The notes under the pieces: model-generated
Databases searched by the model: none
Told to the model about the DNA's origin: nothing
What the model saw: the letters and a program-made list of their open reading frames with translations, nothing else
Made by a program: the position numbers and the translations under genes
Source: Larimichthys crocea
Taxonomy: Eukaryota > Chordata > Actinopteri > Sciaenidae
Direction of reading: 5' to 3'
Assembly: GCF_000972845.2 (NCBI RefSeq)
Contig: NC_040021.1
Span: forward strand, 8,971,291 to 9,035,290
Length of the DNA: 64,000 nt
Part shown: one piece after another, positions 10,274-23,200 of the stretch
How the letters are laid out: the number at the start of each line of letters is the position of its first letter
Numbering within the stretch: the first letter of the stretch is position 1

Positions 10274-11828
10274 TCAGGTGCAAGTTTCCTGATAAGCTCT
10301 AATAATACTCTCATATGCTGGAGGTGGGGTCTGTGTAGCATGGAAACTCCTCACACCATTGTTCCCCCAAAATGACTCTGGTCTGGGTGAGTTGGCAGCT
10401 GGCTGGGCTGCTGTTTGAGCTGATCCAGCCGACGTGGTCAGAGTCGGTGTGCGAGGCAGCGTGGTCTGACTCCCCTCCTCTGCCTCTCTTGCGATTTGGC
10501 TGCACTGGAGGAGAGGGTGGAAGGTGGAGGCCCTGAAGCTGGATTTATGTCCCAGTGGGTCGAGCTGATCTGGGGGGGAAGTGTGGCGGTGGAAGCTGAA
10601 AGCAGCACTGACCAAACTGTTGTTGCTTCGCCTGTCATAGCTACTGTTGCGGTTAAAGCCTGGGCGGTTGCGGGAAGACATGCGTGAATGGCGAGGAGGG
10701 CGGCGGGTGATGCTGGCAGAGCCTGCTCTACGTCGGGACATCCAGGTCAAAATCACATAAACCAGGGCCCCCAAGACCAGGCCCACCGCCATGGACACAC
10801 AGAAAGCTATTATCAGAGGGACTGTGAAGAGAGAAACACATCAAACAGGATATTTTATAATCTGTGCTATCATATTTATCCTTCACAAACATGCATAAAC
10901 TTGGTTTCTATGTGATTTGTTTTGTTTTTTCTATCCCTTCCATCCCATTAACTTATTAACTGTGAAAGAATTTAATAATAATTACGGACATGTAATCCAT
11001 CTAAATGTGCTTTTTCCTTAATAACTTTTTTTATCATCTCCTGGGGATGGAAGGAATCTTAATTAGGATCTGCGTCCTCACCGAGATTACAAAAACCATC
11101 TGTTTGTTACAAATGGAAGCTTGCCAACAGTGTCTTGCAAGATGGTGCCCTTTGACAAAGTAATAAAAAGACTTTCCTCTTTCATGTTTACTAGAAAAAG
11201 TTTTTTTTGGAGACAATAACCTGATTGCATTTCATTCTCACAAAAAAGGCACTGACTTTGCGCTAGTTTCTTTGCCTTGGAAGCAGATTTGCCAACATAA
11301 GCACGCTCGAGAGAAGAGAGAAAATGCAGCAGCTAGGATGAATCCTGTTGGACTGCTCCCAGGGAAAACAGATCAATCTCCTTTAAATACAGTTAAACGT
11401 TTGAAACACTGTACATACTTTGCTACCAGCCCATATTTCCACAGTAGTTTGTTTTTTCTCTTAACTTTTGGAAAAGGGAAATGAGACAGTGGTCAAAAGT
11501 CATCTGGAAATGACATTTGGGAAAATTGAGGAAAAAAAAAAAACACACAAAGAAAACATGTCTGTGCAGATGTGAAGTCATAAAAATCGCAAAAGGTTTC
11601 TTTGGATATTGAAATTTGTTGCATAAAGTAATCCTCAAAAGGCATCAGGACCACATAAAGTGCTTTTTCCAGAGGCGATTAAAGCTTGAATTCCTGAGAA
11701 AACAACAGTGCCAATGTGAGAGACTACATAAGAAACACCAGCGAAAAGAGAAAGGAAGTGGGAAACAACTCACCAGCATCAAAAGACTGAAGTATTTCCA
11801 GAAACAGATTAGTGTTGTTCTCAGCCAT
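10274..11828 (-). CDS. MYCT1: MYCT1, Myc target protein 1 (complete coding region)
   Basis: Two coding exons, 11828-11774 (18 codons plus 1 base, MAENNTNLFLEILQSFDA) and 10821-10274, join by a phase-1 GT-AG intron of 952 bp to give 200 aa. A single hydrophobic segment, about residues 21-45 (PLIIAFCVSMAVGLVLGALV…), is followed by a basic SRRR stop-transfer sequence. The tail carries KSSFRASTFHPLLQC, nearly identical to human MYCT1, and ends TPPPAYESIIRAYQE, a PPxY-type motif able to bind WW domains. Human MYCT1 has 187-235 residues depending on the start. Family knowledge: a c-Myc-regulated, mainly endothelial membrane protein linked to angiogenesis; its biochemical role is uncertain. It is divergent from SYNE1 and head-to-tail with SERAC1. 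In the intron (10822-11773) I see nothing recognisable. Confidence 0.95.
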
Positions 11829-12130
11829 GACTTCGTTCTGTCAGAGGAGAAGAAGACAGACTGATATTCAGCTCAGTCTGTCTTTTGATCTCTTCGTCTC
11901 CCTTCTCCTCGTCCTCTGTCAAATCTTTCCCCGTCTCTCTTTTTCTTCTGATGGGTTTTCCTGTCTTTCTGCTTCCCCTCTTTCCTGTTCTCTCACTTTC
12001 TCCCTCTCTCTTGTGCCTTCCTCACTCTCTCTGTCAGTGTGACTATCTCCCTCAGAGGGAGACTCAGCCCAGAGGCACACAGGCAGCTAACTCTGGCAGT
12101 CGTCTTGTTTATGGAAGCGGAAAAATACAC

Positions 12131-12256
12131 TGTCACATTTCCTGCTTTTCTGCTTGAAATTAGCAACAGGAGTGGCTTATCTATCCAGGACAGGGATCCT
12201 GGTGGTGGGTAGACGGGGTGTTGCTATAATCACTTCCTCCCCCATCATTTCCTTCA
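12131..12256. promoter_or_regulatory. Candidate ETS/GATA motif cluster upstream of MYCT1
   Basis: Within 126 bp, 300-430 bp upstream of the MYCT1 ATG, the sequence has ATTTCCTG (12137-12144), TTATCTATCC (12178-12187, AGATAA on the - strand), CACTTCCTCC (12231-12240, AGGAAGTG on -) and ATTTCCTT. ETS and GATA factors drive endothelial genes, matching the known expression of MYCT1. Such motifs are short and common; this is inference. Confidence 0.3.
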
Positions 12257-15200
12257 GGTTGATTAATGTGAAACAGTGTCACCCCAGCACAGCACTTAAG
12301 CTTTTACCATAGGAAACTCCACCACACTCACCAATATTTTTGTTCCTTTCAGAAACGATAAATATTTTAATCTTTCTCATGTTTTTTTTCCTTTCACCAC
12401 AGTGACCACAGGCGACAGTGTTGCCATAAGCTGCACCAGCAGTTACACCCCCGGGTCTGAAATGTGTCTTGAGGGCAAAACCACAGCAGCAATTGATGGT
12501 GGCAACATTGTAATGATGCAAAAAATTATACTACTCTGGTGCATTTTTAAACAGGCTATGAGCATGTGGCTATGTTCTGATTTCCAGCGTCTTTATTAGG
12601 AGGCTCAGTCTTTCCACAGTGTCTGCCAGGTCAGCGGTGCCTGCATTGGACGTCTGGTCCTTTCTCAGTTGGAGAGATCCAGTAAAAACTGAGTAGTTTG
12701 ATAAGAAGCAAAGCAACGTACAAACATTTCTTTTTGTACTTTATTAAACTTTTATTAAACCAATGATAATTTAGGATACAGTGAATGAAAATGAAGCCCT
12801 TCATGACCACACAGTCAGCATTGTTTTAATCCACTCCAAGCCAAATCTGCAAGGTCATCAGTACTGTCAGGATGAAGGATACGAGTAGTCGTATTGGTAT
12901 GCATCTAATGTAGACCAGCCCGTTTGCCCCTCCAACTTTGGATTTTACTTCCAGGCATGATCAGAAAACTTCACCTGAAATTCAGCCTCAGCATTCATCA
13001 AAGCAACTTATCAGTATTGTCCAGTCAGATGATGAAAAATACTTTTTTTTTTCAGACTAAATCTTTGTGAGTATATCACACTCAGAGATTGACAACCTTC
13101 AGCCTTCTTAAAGGGAAAGAGAAAGAGGGCGACCAACCCGACCGAAGCTTGAACTTCCTTTAATTGTGGGCTCTGCTGTAAAACCTGTCCAAAATAACCA
13201 GCAAACACCCATAACATTATGTGAAGTGGTGTGTATCGCCATTGTGTTCTGTTATAGAGTAATTGGAGTGGAATGAGCCATTCTGTTCGTAGGCGGAGGA
13301 GACATTCTTTGAGCTGCACCGTAAGTTCATGGCTTTGTCATAATGTCACTGGTCAGAGTGAAAAGGGTGTAAAAACAACAGATGTTTAGTCCTTAATATC
13401 TGTAAAGGAAACTAGCTTCATGTTGGTAATTAGCGGAAGTAGGCAGCGATGAAGGATATCCTTTATTATTGCTGTGTTTTAAAGGTCATACAGAAAAGTG
13501 ATGAGTTTCTAAATGTGTAGATTTGATGAATCCATCTCCAAAACAATAGCTTTTATTAAAGGCCACTCTGGGACAGCACTTATGTATAAACTAAGATATT
13601 GTAGGAGGGTAAATTAGGTAAGCTGTATTTTTTTTCTACATCAACATGAACACAGAATCCAGGTTTATTGCCAAGTACGTCTTCACATACAATGAATATG
13701 CATTTATTTAAATCATCAATAAAAATGAAGTACTAGACGATATAAATATATGTTTTTTAATGAATAGAGCTGTGCAGTTTTGTGCAGGAATGTGCAAAGT
13801 ATTCACCAGCCAGCGTGCAAAAGCTCACAGTATGCAGAATATTTAAATATGCAAGATATAATTACCACTCTGGTCAGCAATATTTGGATGTAGAGAGGCT
13901 GAATTGGTTAGAAAAAAAAAAAAAAGAAAGCCCAACCATCCACCAGAGACAGTCTCCACTGTTTGAGATATTCCTTTCATGACCAGTAGATGGAGTAACA
14001 CTCCAGATTAACTTCACAGGATGCGTCATCATGCCTCAGAGAGCATGTCCACTCCAAACCTCTCCATTAAACGTGCAGGCTGACCTGTTTTACATAGTCC
14101 AAATGAGAAAAAGGTCAACCTGTGTTTTCCCACAGAAATAACATCGGAGCTAAAATAATAAAATCTGGTCTTCTTAACTTGCAGTAGTATTTAACCACAT
14201 TATCCCTCTTGACTAATGAGGAATGGTCTGCTATGACATTGTTTTTGCAAGATCTGCAAAAACTTGTTTTCCCATAGACGACGATCATAAGGGGTTTCAA
14301 GGTAAATGCACATCTATTTGAAGTCTTATAACCCTGGTGTACACTGGGCAACAAACATCAGTATAACATCATTTGTTACTATGGAAACTTGACAGTCGGT
14401 CAGTACTGGTCAAATAGTTTTGCAGTGCATACGATAGAGTTGCAGAACAGCATTTCTCTCTTTGTCATTATGTTGATTTTGACATGCAGGTGGACACAAA
14501 AAAAAAAACTTTCTAATGAGATTTTTTAGAAAACTGCTGACTATGCATGAAAGAGATTACCACTCATGCGGTCTCGGTCCCTGCTCTCTGCCTGTGCAAT
14601 GATTAGATAAGAAAACGGATCATAATGGGGAAAGGTTTGGCTTCTATAGAAAGATTTCCTATTGACCCCTTGTTCTTTGTCTCTGCTCTCTGCTCCCCTC
14701 TTCTGCAGCAATGTCTGCTGCTCTCGCTTTTGCTGAATCTGTTTGGTCCTGTGGGGCTGTGGACGGTAGAGGTCACCCCGAGCGGAGCTGCGTAAAAATG
14801 TAAGAATCAGCAGTTCATTCCTACTGCAGAGGAGCCGAACAATCCAACTAAATCCCACAGTTTATCACACGGGCAAGTGAAACAGCTGATCCTGACAACA
14901 CAAATAGAAAATGGGTAGATTCATATTTACATTCATCACAGTAAAGTGCTTATTTAGCTGTTGGAGAGGGTTGAGGTTTAACTACATCTAAGTGATTGAT
15001 TTGCTCCTGACTTTGCTCCTCTTGGTTTGTCATTTGGGTGTATTATATTTTGTTTTTACTCTGTGTACAGCATGTTTTGTCATTTTTATTAACCTTGTGG
15101 AGAAATGTGCTTTGCCAGTAATACCCTGTAAACACAGTTGCCTGCTTTTGGGAATGAGAGCCTCAATCTAAATAATCACCCTTTCCGCTACATCATTTTG

Positions 15201-16550
15201 GCGAAGAGTGTTTTTCCCACAGTAAACAACATGTTTACTCAGTTACTAGACAAACGGTACACAGCAGAACTTCAGAAAGCGAGCACAGACAATGCAGAGA
15301 CGTAGAAATCTGCACTCCAAAATGGGTTGTTCTCTTGTCCTGTCGATTTACAGCCATAAAATCACCCCCTCATTCACTGCTCTGCTCCCGACACCACTAT
15401 TAACATAAAGCCATTTCATAAATTAATCTTGGAAAGCAGATTGCATAACACTATCATCACCACAGATTGAATCCAACATGCATTTATTCAGCCTCATTCC
15501 AAAATTGAGCTCAAGGATCTGCAATCAATTCATCATTTCTCAGCTTTTATATTTTGTCCACTCTTCTATCTCTCACTTTATTGAATGAAGCTTTGGCCAG
15601 AGCAGTGTAGCTCCCCTTTCAGCTGCTCTTCTAAGAGCTCTCCTGAGATGATGATGAAAGGACTTGTCTAATGGGATTACACATCGCGATAAGTGCTCTG
15701 AGCCCAGTGGTTCATCACACCTCCCTCCTGCATTTCAAAGAGCTGCATTGATCCACTGTGCAGTAGCATATCTTGGATATAGAGTTTTTTGGGGAGATGT
15801 TTTATCGATATACGGGGGGGTTGTTTTTGATCGATTATTTACTCACATCACTGGTTGTCTCTCCAGCTCCAAAATTGTGTCACATTTTGTCCACTCTTAT
15901 ATAAATCACATTCGCTTCTGAGAGAAGTTGTCCAGGTTTTGATTTGTGAATTGGAACAAATCCACCTTTAACCCGAGGCAGACTGTAATGATGATGTCAT
16001 TGAGATAAATTCTGGACCTCTTCGATAAGCACTAAATAATGGAGCCACCAATAGTACATTATTAAATTACGTTGACTTCAAGTTTGGAGTTACAGCTAGA
16101 AGCCTCACATCAAACTAAAACTGTATAAATACAGTATATTCTTTATAGCACTTTATTGTCATCGGTTTCAAGTGTGTCATTACTGGTTTAATGCCCCCTA
16201 ATTAGGCATGTTTTGACAATTCTAATTACTCAAATGATGAGATAAATACATGTGACCTTGTATGCATACTGTACATATTTAGGCATGCATTTCTGCTTTT
16301 TCTAAATTCACATCATGCAAGAAATGTTGCTATCATAGATGAAGCTTGCTGCATCTAATTCTGTTCTCTTCCCTTGTTGTGTCTCTCTGTCACTTTCTCC
16401 CTTGCCGAGACACTCACACTCTCCCTCCCACACTCACAAACATAACACACACACACACACACATATCTCTTACAGTGGAACCAGTAGGCATGAGAAGATA
16501 ACCTGGCACGCTATTGGTCCTGATGTCTCAATGAGAAAGAAGAGCGATCC
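12257..16550. other. MYCT1-SYNE1 intergenic region
   Basis: About 4.3 kb of AT-rich sequence. It holds a CA microsatellite at 16446-16462 and A/T runs, but no spliced gene that I can support. The longest open frame (- strand, 14858-14541, 105 codons) resembles nothing I know and has no splice context. Conserved regulatory sequence is possible, for example 15100-15230, but was not demonstrated. Confidence 0.4.
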
Positions 16551-16561
16551 TTTTTGATTGG

Positions 16562-16577
16562 ACAGCAGGTGGCAGTG
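16562..16577 (+). promoter_or_regulatory. CTCF-like site 5' of SYNE1 exon 1
   Basis: ACAGCAGGTGGCAGTG fits the CTCF core (CCANNAGGTGGCAG) except for its first base, and also contains a CAGGTG E-box. It lies about 330 bp upstream of the SYNE1 ATG. Motif match only. Confidence 0.3.
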
Positions 16578-16893
16578 CATGCAGACCAGGAAGCTGCTCT
16601 CCTGTCTGCAGAAGTAAAATGCTTCTGTACACATACAGTATGCACTTACATCATCATCATAAGGGGAGGAGCCTCACCGAGCGTGAGGATTGCAGACTGC
16701 TACTGCAACAGGGATGACTTGGAACGAGAAACACAGTAACATGGACACGCTTGACTCTTAACAGCCTGCAGCAGCAGCCAGTGTGAAAACACAAAATTAC
16801 TGCAGTCCAGTCTGTCCTGATCACAGCATGAGGACCTTGACAGAGTGACGCACAGGAGTTGGGACGTGACTTTGATGACCTCAGGACAGCGGC

Positions 16894-16960
16894 ATGGCAT
16901 CACCCAGACACTATGGACACCCTGCTCGGGATATAACCAATGTGATGCAGAAGCTGCAAG
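16894..16960 (+). CDS. SYNE1: SYNE1 exon 1 (canonical start)
   Basis: Twenty-two codons plus one base, [20 protein letters not shown], like the human start in ARDI(T/A)NVMQ(K/R)LQ. The context GGCATGG has G at -3 and +4, and in-frame TGA codons lie at 16867, 16873 and 16876, so this is a true initiation exon. The donor is G|GTAGGC in phase 1. The next coding exon is 13.3 kb downstream at 30302. The 5' UTR limit was not determined. Confidence 0.92.
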
Positions 16961-19900
16961 GTAGGCATAAAATGCTTACTCACTCACACTGCTCCACCTT
17001 GGTTTGCAGCGTTTTTAGAGGTGACCTAGTGCTCGGCATGACACAGCAAAACAGTGTGAGCTTATACTGTTACCGTAAAAATGTCTTGCATGCATGTTAT
17101 CCTTCCTGCTCCTGACCCTGTGAGTCTTATCTGTGCGGTGTAGGAATTCAAGTTCATGTGGCTTTTAAATGTGAAGTATGGGAAGGACATAGCTGAATGG
17201 GATATGCAATGTCACAGCATGCAGTACTCAAGTACGTTGTAGATTTTCAGGTTAGAATCAGCTGTGTTTTGTCTAACATTCATTTGCTATCAGTGCTTTA
17301 GTTTGCTTTACTTTCTGTGCAGTTTCCCCCCCTCATGATTAAGAATAGAAATAGAGACGCATGCAGCTGTTAGTCTGTGCGTAGAGCCATGCAGTGTGGC
17401 AATTTAATGCAATGAAAATTAAGGGGTGAGGGGGTTTTGTGGAAAAGAAACAACCAGAACAAATTTGATCAAATGAGTGCAGTCTGTTACTGCACTGTTC
17501 TCATGTGTTTCTACTGCCTGTGTTTATGCGTGCACATGCTTGCTGCGTATTTCCTGTGTGTACACGCTTGCAGATACTGTACATGCATGTGTGTCTGTTA
17601 TGAGGGAGGCAGACAATAGCAAAGCTAATCCCTAAAGAAGCTGACATGATGAAGTCTATTCGTTCCCTCTTAACTCTGCTGTAGTAGCAGGGGTGCCTTA
17701 TTGTGGACATTCATATCTGGCATGGATTACAGCCATGTAGTTATTCTTTTTAACCTTTGGCACATAAAATGAACATTTCTGCCTTTCTTATCTTATCGCA
17801 CCTCTGCTCTAACTTTAAATGCAATTACATTTTCAGCAGATATCAGCATTTATTCGCTGTTTTCTCTGCCCACAAGTCAAATATTGTATCAGTACTGCAA
17901 ATACTTCACCAGCCTCCACCGTGAAAAAAACGAATCTCTGTATGGCAAAATCACACGTCCCTTGCTGAGAGGATCAGATTGATGACACTTGCAAAGTAGC
18001 AGGAAAGTCAGGTGACACCAGAGCTGAGATCCAATATGGCAGCTCTCTGTGTGGCTTCTGAGGTGGCAGTTTCTGTGAAAGCTGAGAGCAGCATCACCAG
18101 CCACGTGGCTCCTCTGCATCACAGTGTGCAGGTGTCGGTGCACACTTTGAATCCCAATTGTACAGCGATTGATCTAATTTTAGAAGCTCCCCCCTTAAGC
18201 TGTCTCCCCGGTAGTGCAAGGACACATCGATGAATTAATCCATATTCAGAAGGGATTGAACAATTTATCACATTGTGTTGTTGTGGAATTGTTTTTATTA
18301 TTTAGGATAAAATTCACTATTCAAATTTAATCATCCACAAGGAGACATACATATTTTGGGAAGCTGCATAGTTATCTAGAATAAAAATGTAGTTGCCAGA
18401 CATTTTTTCAGACTAACAAGATATATCTGTAAAGAATATACAGCCATAAAGGAGTCTAATGCTACATTCAGGCATCTCATTTAACACTACGAGGCTTTAC
18501 GAGCTGTAAATAATGCTGTTTTGTACCAAGTGTGACATGTTCTTAAAATCCCCCTTATGGTTTGAGGCTGTTTCTACACCGGCTGGAGAATAACTTTATC
18601 TAACTACACCCAACTGTCCCAACAGTTGCTTCATTGTTGACGTCTTGTGGCATGCGTGTAAGCAGTTCAGATAAGGCGGGTCTTGTTGCCGTGGTTTGTG
18701 GGAACAATACCGCTTTGACACAGCCACATTGTACTAACGGCTGCTGATTTACATGGGGTGTCTTCTGCTTGTAGCCTGGGGTAGAGATATACTTAAAGCC
18801 TGTGTGTGAATGGATTTTCTCGGACATCGGCTACGTATGAATCACTCATTGTGTTATGTATGTACTCTGAGTGCATGATCACATTATCTTATTTACGGGG
18901 GGGACATGGAATCTAATTTGACATGACGTTTTATTTGATGTGTTCTGGTAGGCATTCATCTTCAAGGAGATGAGAGCTGAACCTGTGATGATGACATTTT
19001 GTTAGAATCAAAGAGGAACACTTGTATTTTCATTAGTCATTACATAAGTGGAACATAACATAAGCGTATGTTCCTTGTCTTTGTTTCTATAGTTAATCAC
19101 AAGCTTGGTCCCAAATGACAGCTCTATCAGTGTTGCCTTTGTTCAGGGTGGCTTGCTGTACATTTCTTAGGGTTGCCATAATTCAGTCTCTCTGGTATTT
19201 GTTATATTGACGTCTTATGTTCACACGTTTTTAGGAATTTGCTATCTAATTTCTTACCTCCTGAGAGTTAAATATGTAATCTAACACTATTTGTATGTCT
19301 TTTAAATCCTGATTAAATTATCGTATTTTATTCCTCCTCTCAAGAGAGGACATGGTTCTCAATTAGCCATGTTCCACAAATCACCAGATACCATGAAACG
19401 AACTATGCTCGCTATACTCCCTCCAGGCTCAATTTGGAAGCTGTTAGTAACCACTCAATGCACCAACAAAACAATCAAAACTTTTGCCCCAGTTCTGGGT
19501 CTGTGTTGTTCTCCTTTCAACCATCTCTTTTGGTGTACCTCTCTGTCGCAGTGAAAAAACAGCAATTAGTGACACCATATGGCAGAGAACGGCGAGGCTG
19601 CTTTGAACACCTCCCAGCCTGAACTCCCCCATATGCTGTGGAATTTGCCTGTTTGTTGTCTCTCATTAATGAGAAAAGCGATGCACTGTTTATCCTATTT
19701 CAATTCCTCACCTGTTTTTCTCCGTCGTGGTCGGCAGAGGTGTACATCCTCGCCTACACCTCTGGGTTTTTACCGTCTGCTAGCCTGTAAAGCGGGGAAC
19801 TTTGCGAAGTCTCGCTGTGTTGGGAACACCTGCTTGAGTTTTCTGCGCGTAGGCTGCTTGTAATTCTGTGTTTGTGATCAGATTATACAGGAGGAGACTG

Positions 19901-20187
19901 CAGCAGATTGATTTTCACAATCAGTTCAGGCTTTTTTTTTTATCAGCAAAGTGCTTGTATTTAAGGAAGTTCTGCAGTATAGTCCTAGTTTTATAAGTGC
20001 TTGCACATTTCATTGTAGTTAAGGAGGATGCTTAGCAGGAAAAAAGGTGAGGAAGAGGGTAAAGGGCAAGGGCAACAGAAGTCAGAACATCTGGAAGACA
20101 TAAGCGCCACACTGTGAGCATTGGATGGATGAAATAGGGATGAGAGAGGCAGCGGGAAAACAAGAAAATGAGACTGGACAAGCAGGG

Positions 20188-20223
<36 letters not shown>

Positions 20224-23200
20224 AAACACTAGTTTTTAAGCTCCTGATTGCTAGTGGGACTGGCACAGATCCTCAGGTTGGCACATTGCCAGGGTGACAT
20301 CCTGTTGCCAGGGGCGACATTATGGTCCGGCTGCAGCCAAGGAAGGCCCAAGCAGACGGTCACCTTGAGCCATGCCAGCCTCCTGTTTAGTTCTGACACC
20401 ACCATTTATCGTCTGCGGCTCTGGATACCATGGCTTCACACACACATGTGCTCACACTCACGCTCAGACACCGAAACAAACACTTGGCGTTAAAAATAGC
20501 TGTGATGCATCTTTTTTTTTTTTTTTTTCTCCTGTTATCATACCACTGGGAATCAGCAGTTTAGCTGAGTGGTTACACAGACACAGAACGAGTCTTCAAG
20601 GCCACCAGGCCATTAAGATCTGTGGCTGTGTGTGATGGAGATGCAGCCTGAGTTCTTTATTCTGTAGTTTCTTCCCCTCGTGCATACAGATTGTGTTTAT
20701 GACTCGTTGCCATAGTGGCCATCTCATGACAGCCAGCACAGGCTTTTTTCACCCTGTGGGCTCATTGGCCATCTCTGGTTCAGCTTCTGTTTCTGTAACA
20801 GAACATTATGTTCGATAAAATGATGCGAAGAGGTGTTTTTTCCATGCTAGTTTCTCAGTGACAGCTTCTATTGCAGATCAGATTATAATCTCTTTTAACC
20901 TGACAGACAATAAGGGTTTGAGTGACATATCACAAGATTAGGTCACTGGGGATCCCACGCATACAATATAGAGGGTGTGCCAGCCTTCATTTACTCTAAA
21001 CCCCCTTTAAAGGTCAACCCTTCATGAAGGTCAGTGTAGTTCAGTGAAGCAAAATATCAAACATCTTTTTTTAGAATTTGTTGAAACCAGGAGGGAATAA
21101 GTTGACAAAACTATTCTTTTATTTTGAAAGTACAGTTTCTTTTAGCATTTCCGTGTTGATTTTGGCTAAACTTCACATTTGTGGCATGCAACAAAAGCAG
21201 CCTTAATAAAATACAATACAAAGATTCTTTACAGGATCTTGCGATACAAGTTGTTGTTGACCCCTTAAGGATTATTACATTCAATGTGCTGCTGTACAGC
21301 TTTAGGCCACACTGATTCCACCAATTCTATAACATCTCTGATTCTGTCTGTCAGATTGAGGCATCAGATAGTTTTGATGGACGTATAGGACAATGTCCTC
21401 ACAGATAAAATCCTGACACCTGAGCTTGTGACCCTCAAGACACATTCAGCCTCTATCTATAATACTTTGAGTCTCATGCATGCTCTTATCTTTCACCTGC
21501 AGACACCTCTGTCCCTTTATTTCCACCTGTCACGCCGTGATTGGATGGTGGAAAATTCGGCCTCTGGCGGTCCATTTAGCACTTTGTGTTTTTTTTTAAA
21601 TAGAGGTCAGATTGTGATGCCCCGGACCTCTGAGAGGTCAGCTGGCCAAATAATGTGATGAATTCAGCATACTTGAGTTAGTAGTGACATAAGTAGTTCT
21701 TGGTTTTTATTTTAATCTGCTTGAAGCAGCAGATGGGTTGAGTTTATCACAGCAGTAGATATTTTCAAATAATCTGCCTCTCACAGAAAAGAGAATTGAC
21801 ATTGAAAGTACACCTCACTGATTTAATATCCTGTTTAAAAAAGACAACTTATTTTGTACATATCTTTACAAAAATAGGCACTTTCTCATCTGTTTGCTTA
21901 TGTAGTGTCATTGTTTATTCATCAGTGATCCAATTACCATGTCACCATGTTCCTGCAGGCAGGGGGTCCGCCATCCTTTTTCATTTATCCTCAATGGAAA
22001 ACAAAGCAATGAAAGCGCTGTATCTATGAAATGTTATTTCCTGTTGTGTTGCATGCTGACATTTGTCCCCTTGGGCTCTTTCTCACTTGGAGGCTTCCAG
22101 CTCCAGACACAAACACAACCTTCCACCTGACATAACAAATCGTGTTTTCTTGCTTTTAATAATTCAACAATGTTCAGACGGAAATGAGGGAGCATTCAGG
22201 CGATGTTTAGGACATTTAGAGGAAATGAATAATTCCGTTTACAGAATGGTATTGCTAACTGGACAGGTGGGGAGAGTGAGAGTAAAACAAAAAGCATATG
22301 TCTGCTGGTTGCAAGAAGAATCGTTCAGATTCACTCTCAGTAAAACAGTGAAATGGTCCCAGCTGGATAAGCACACATACACTCAAGTGGCTTGTGTGCG
22401 ACAGGATTTTGTAGATGATTCTGGCTCTGTTCCAGTCAGTGTTTTTATTTCACAGCAAAGACGAGACTTATAACTGAATTTACCGCTCGGGCCACGGTGA
22501 TTTATTTAGTGTGCTGACGCCAGTCCTTTCACTTTACTCGTCCCTTTAATGTGCGGCGGGCCACTGAACCTGGATAAAGAGCTTAGACTGTCTGACCCAC
22601 TCCTGCACTCCCAAACACACAAAAGCATCACACACACACACACACACATACACACAGCATCATCCCAGAAACATTCATGGAGAGAAAGCAGCAGAGAAAC
22701 ATCAAGCTGAAAATATCTTTCAAAGCCAAATTGAGTCTTTTTAATGCTCTTAGTGCCACTGATATGACCCCTGGTGCCTCCAGCCGAATGGATGCTTTGT
22801 ATTAGCTTAATGTTCAGTCTGTTTGTGTATGGTGTTAAAATGTGGCTTTGTTCAACTGAATGTATTTACCTGATAAAGGAAGAGGAAGTAGATTGTAGCT
22901 AAAATCCAATATGGTGCAATGTAACATTGTTTTGCCACACGATGGTATTTGATTTTCTGCAGCATCCCTCTCAGAAATGAATGAAATGAATAATTTAAAT
23001 GATTTTTAATCCTAGGTAAAAAATACTCAAATTTATTTGTGAAAAAAACATTTTTTATTTTATTTACTTTTTGCTGTAAAAATTACAATTTGTTTCTTTT
23101 TATATTATGCATTTTTTCAGCTTTTATTCACTGCCATGCTCATCTGTGTCAGTGCTCTGTGTTTATGAGTCAGTGCAGGTGCTGAAATTACTGTATCAGT

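Noticed and set aside
10496..10915. + strand frames over the MYCT1 coding exon
   Set aside because: Shadows of the - strand MYCT1 exon, which has clear family similarity.
11812..12157. Ser/Leu/Pro-rich + strand frames upstream of MYCT1
   Set aside because: Produced by the TC-rich complement of the MYCT1 5' UTR and promoter; low complexity.
14541..14858. 105-codon - strand open frame between MYCT1 and SYNE1
   Set aside because: No similarity recognised and no start, splice or poly(A) context; could be revisited with transcript data.
22063..22473. 136-codon + strand open frame in SYNE1 intron 1
   Set aside because: Composition and codon pattern are unremarkable, no similarity recognised, no splice context; overlapping shorter frames show the region is open by chance.
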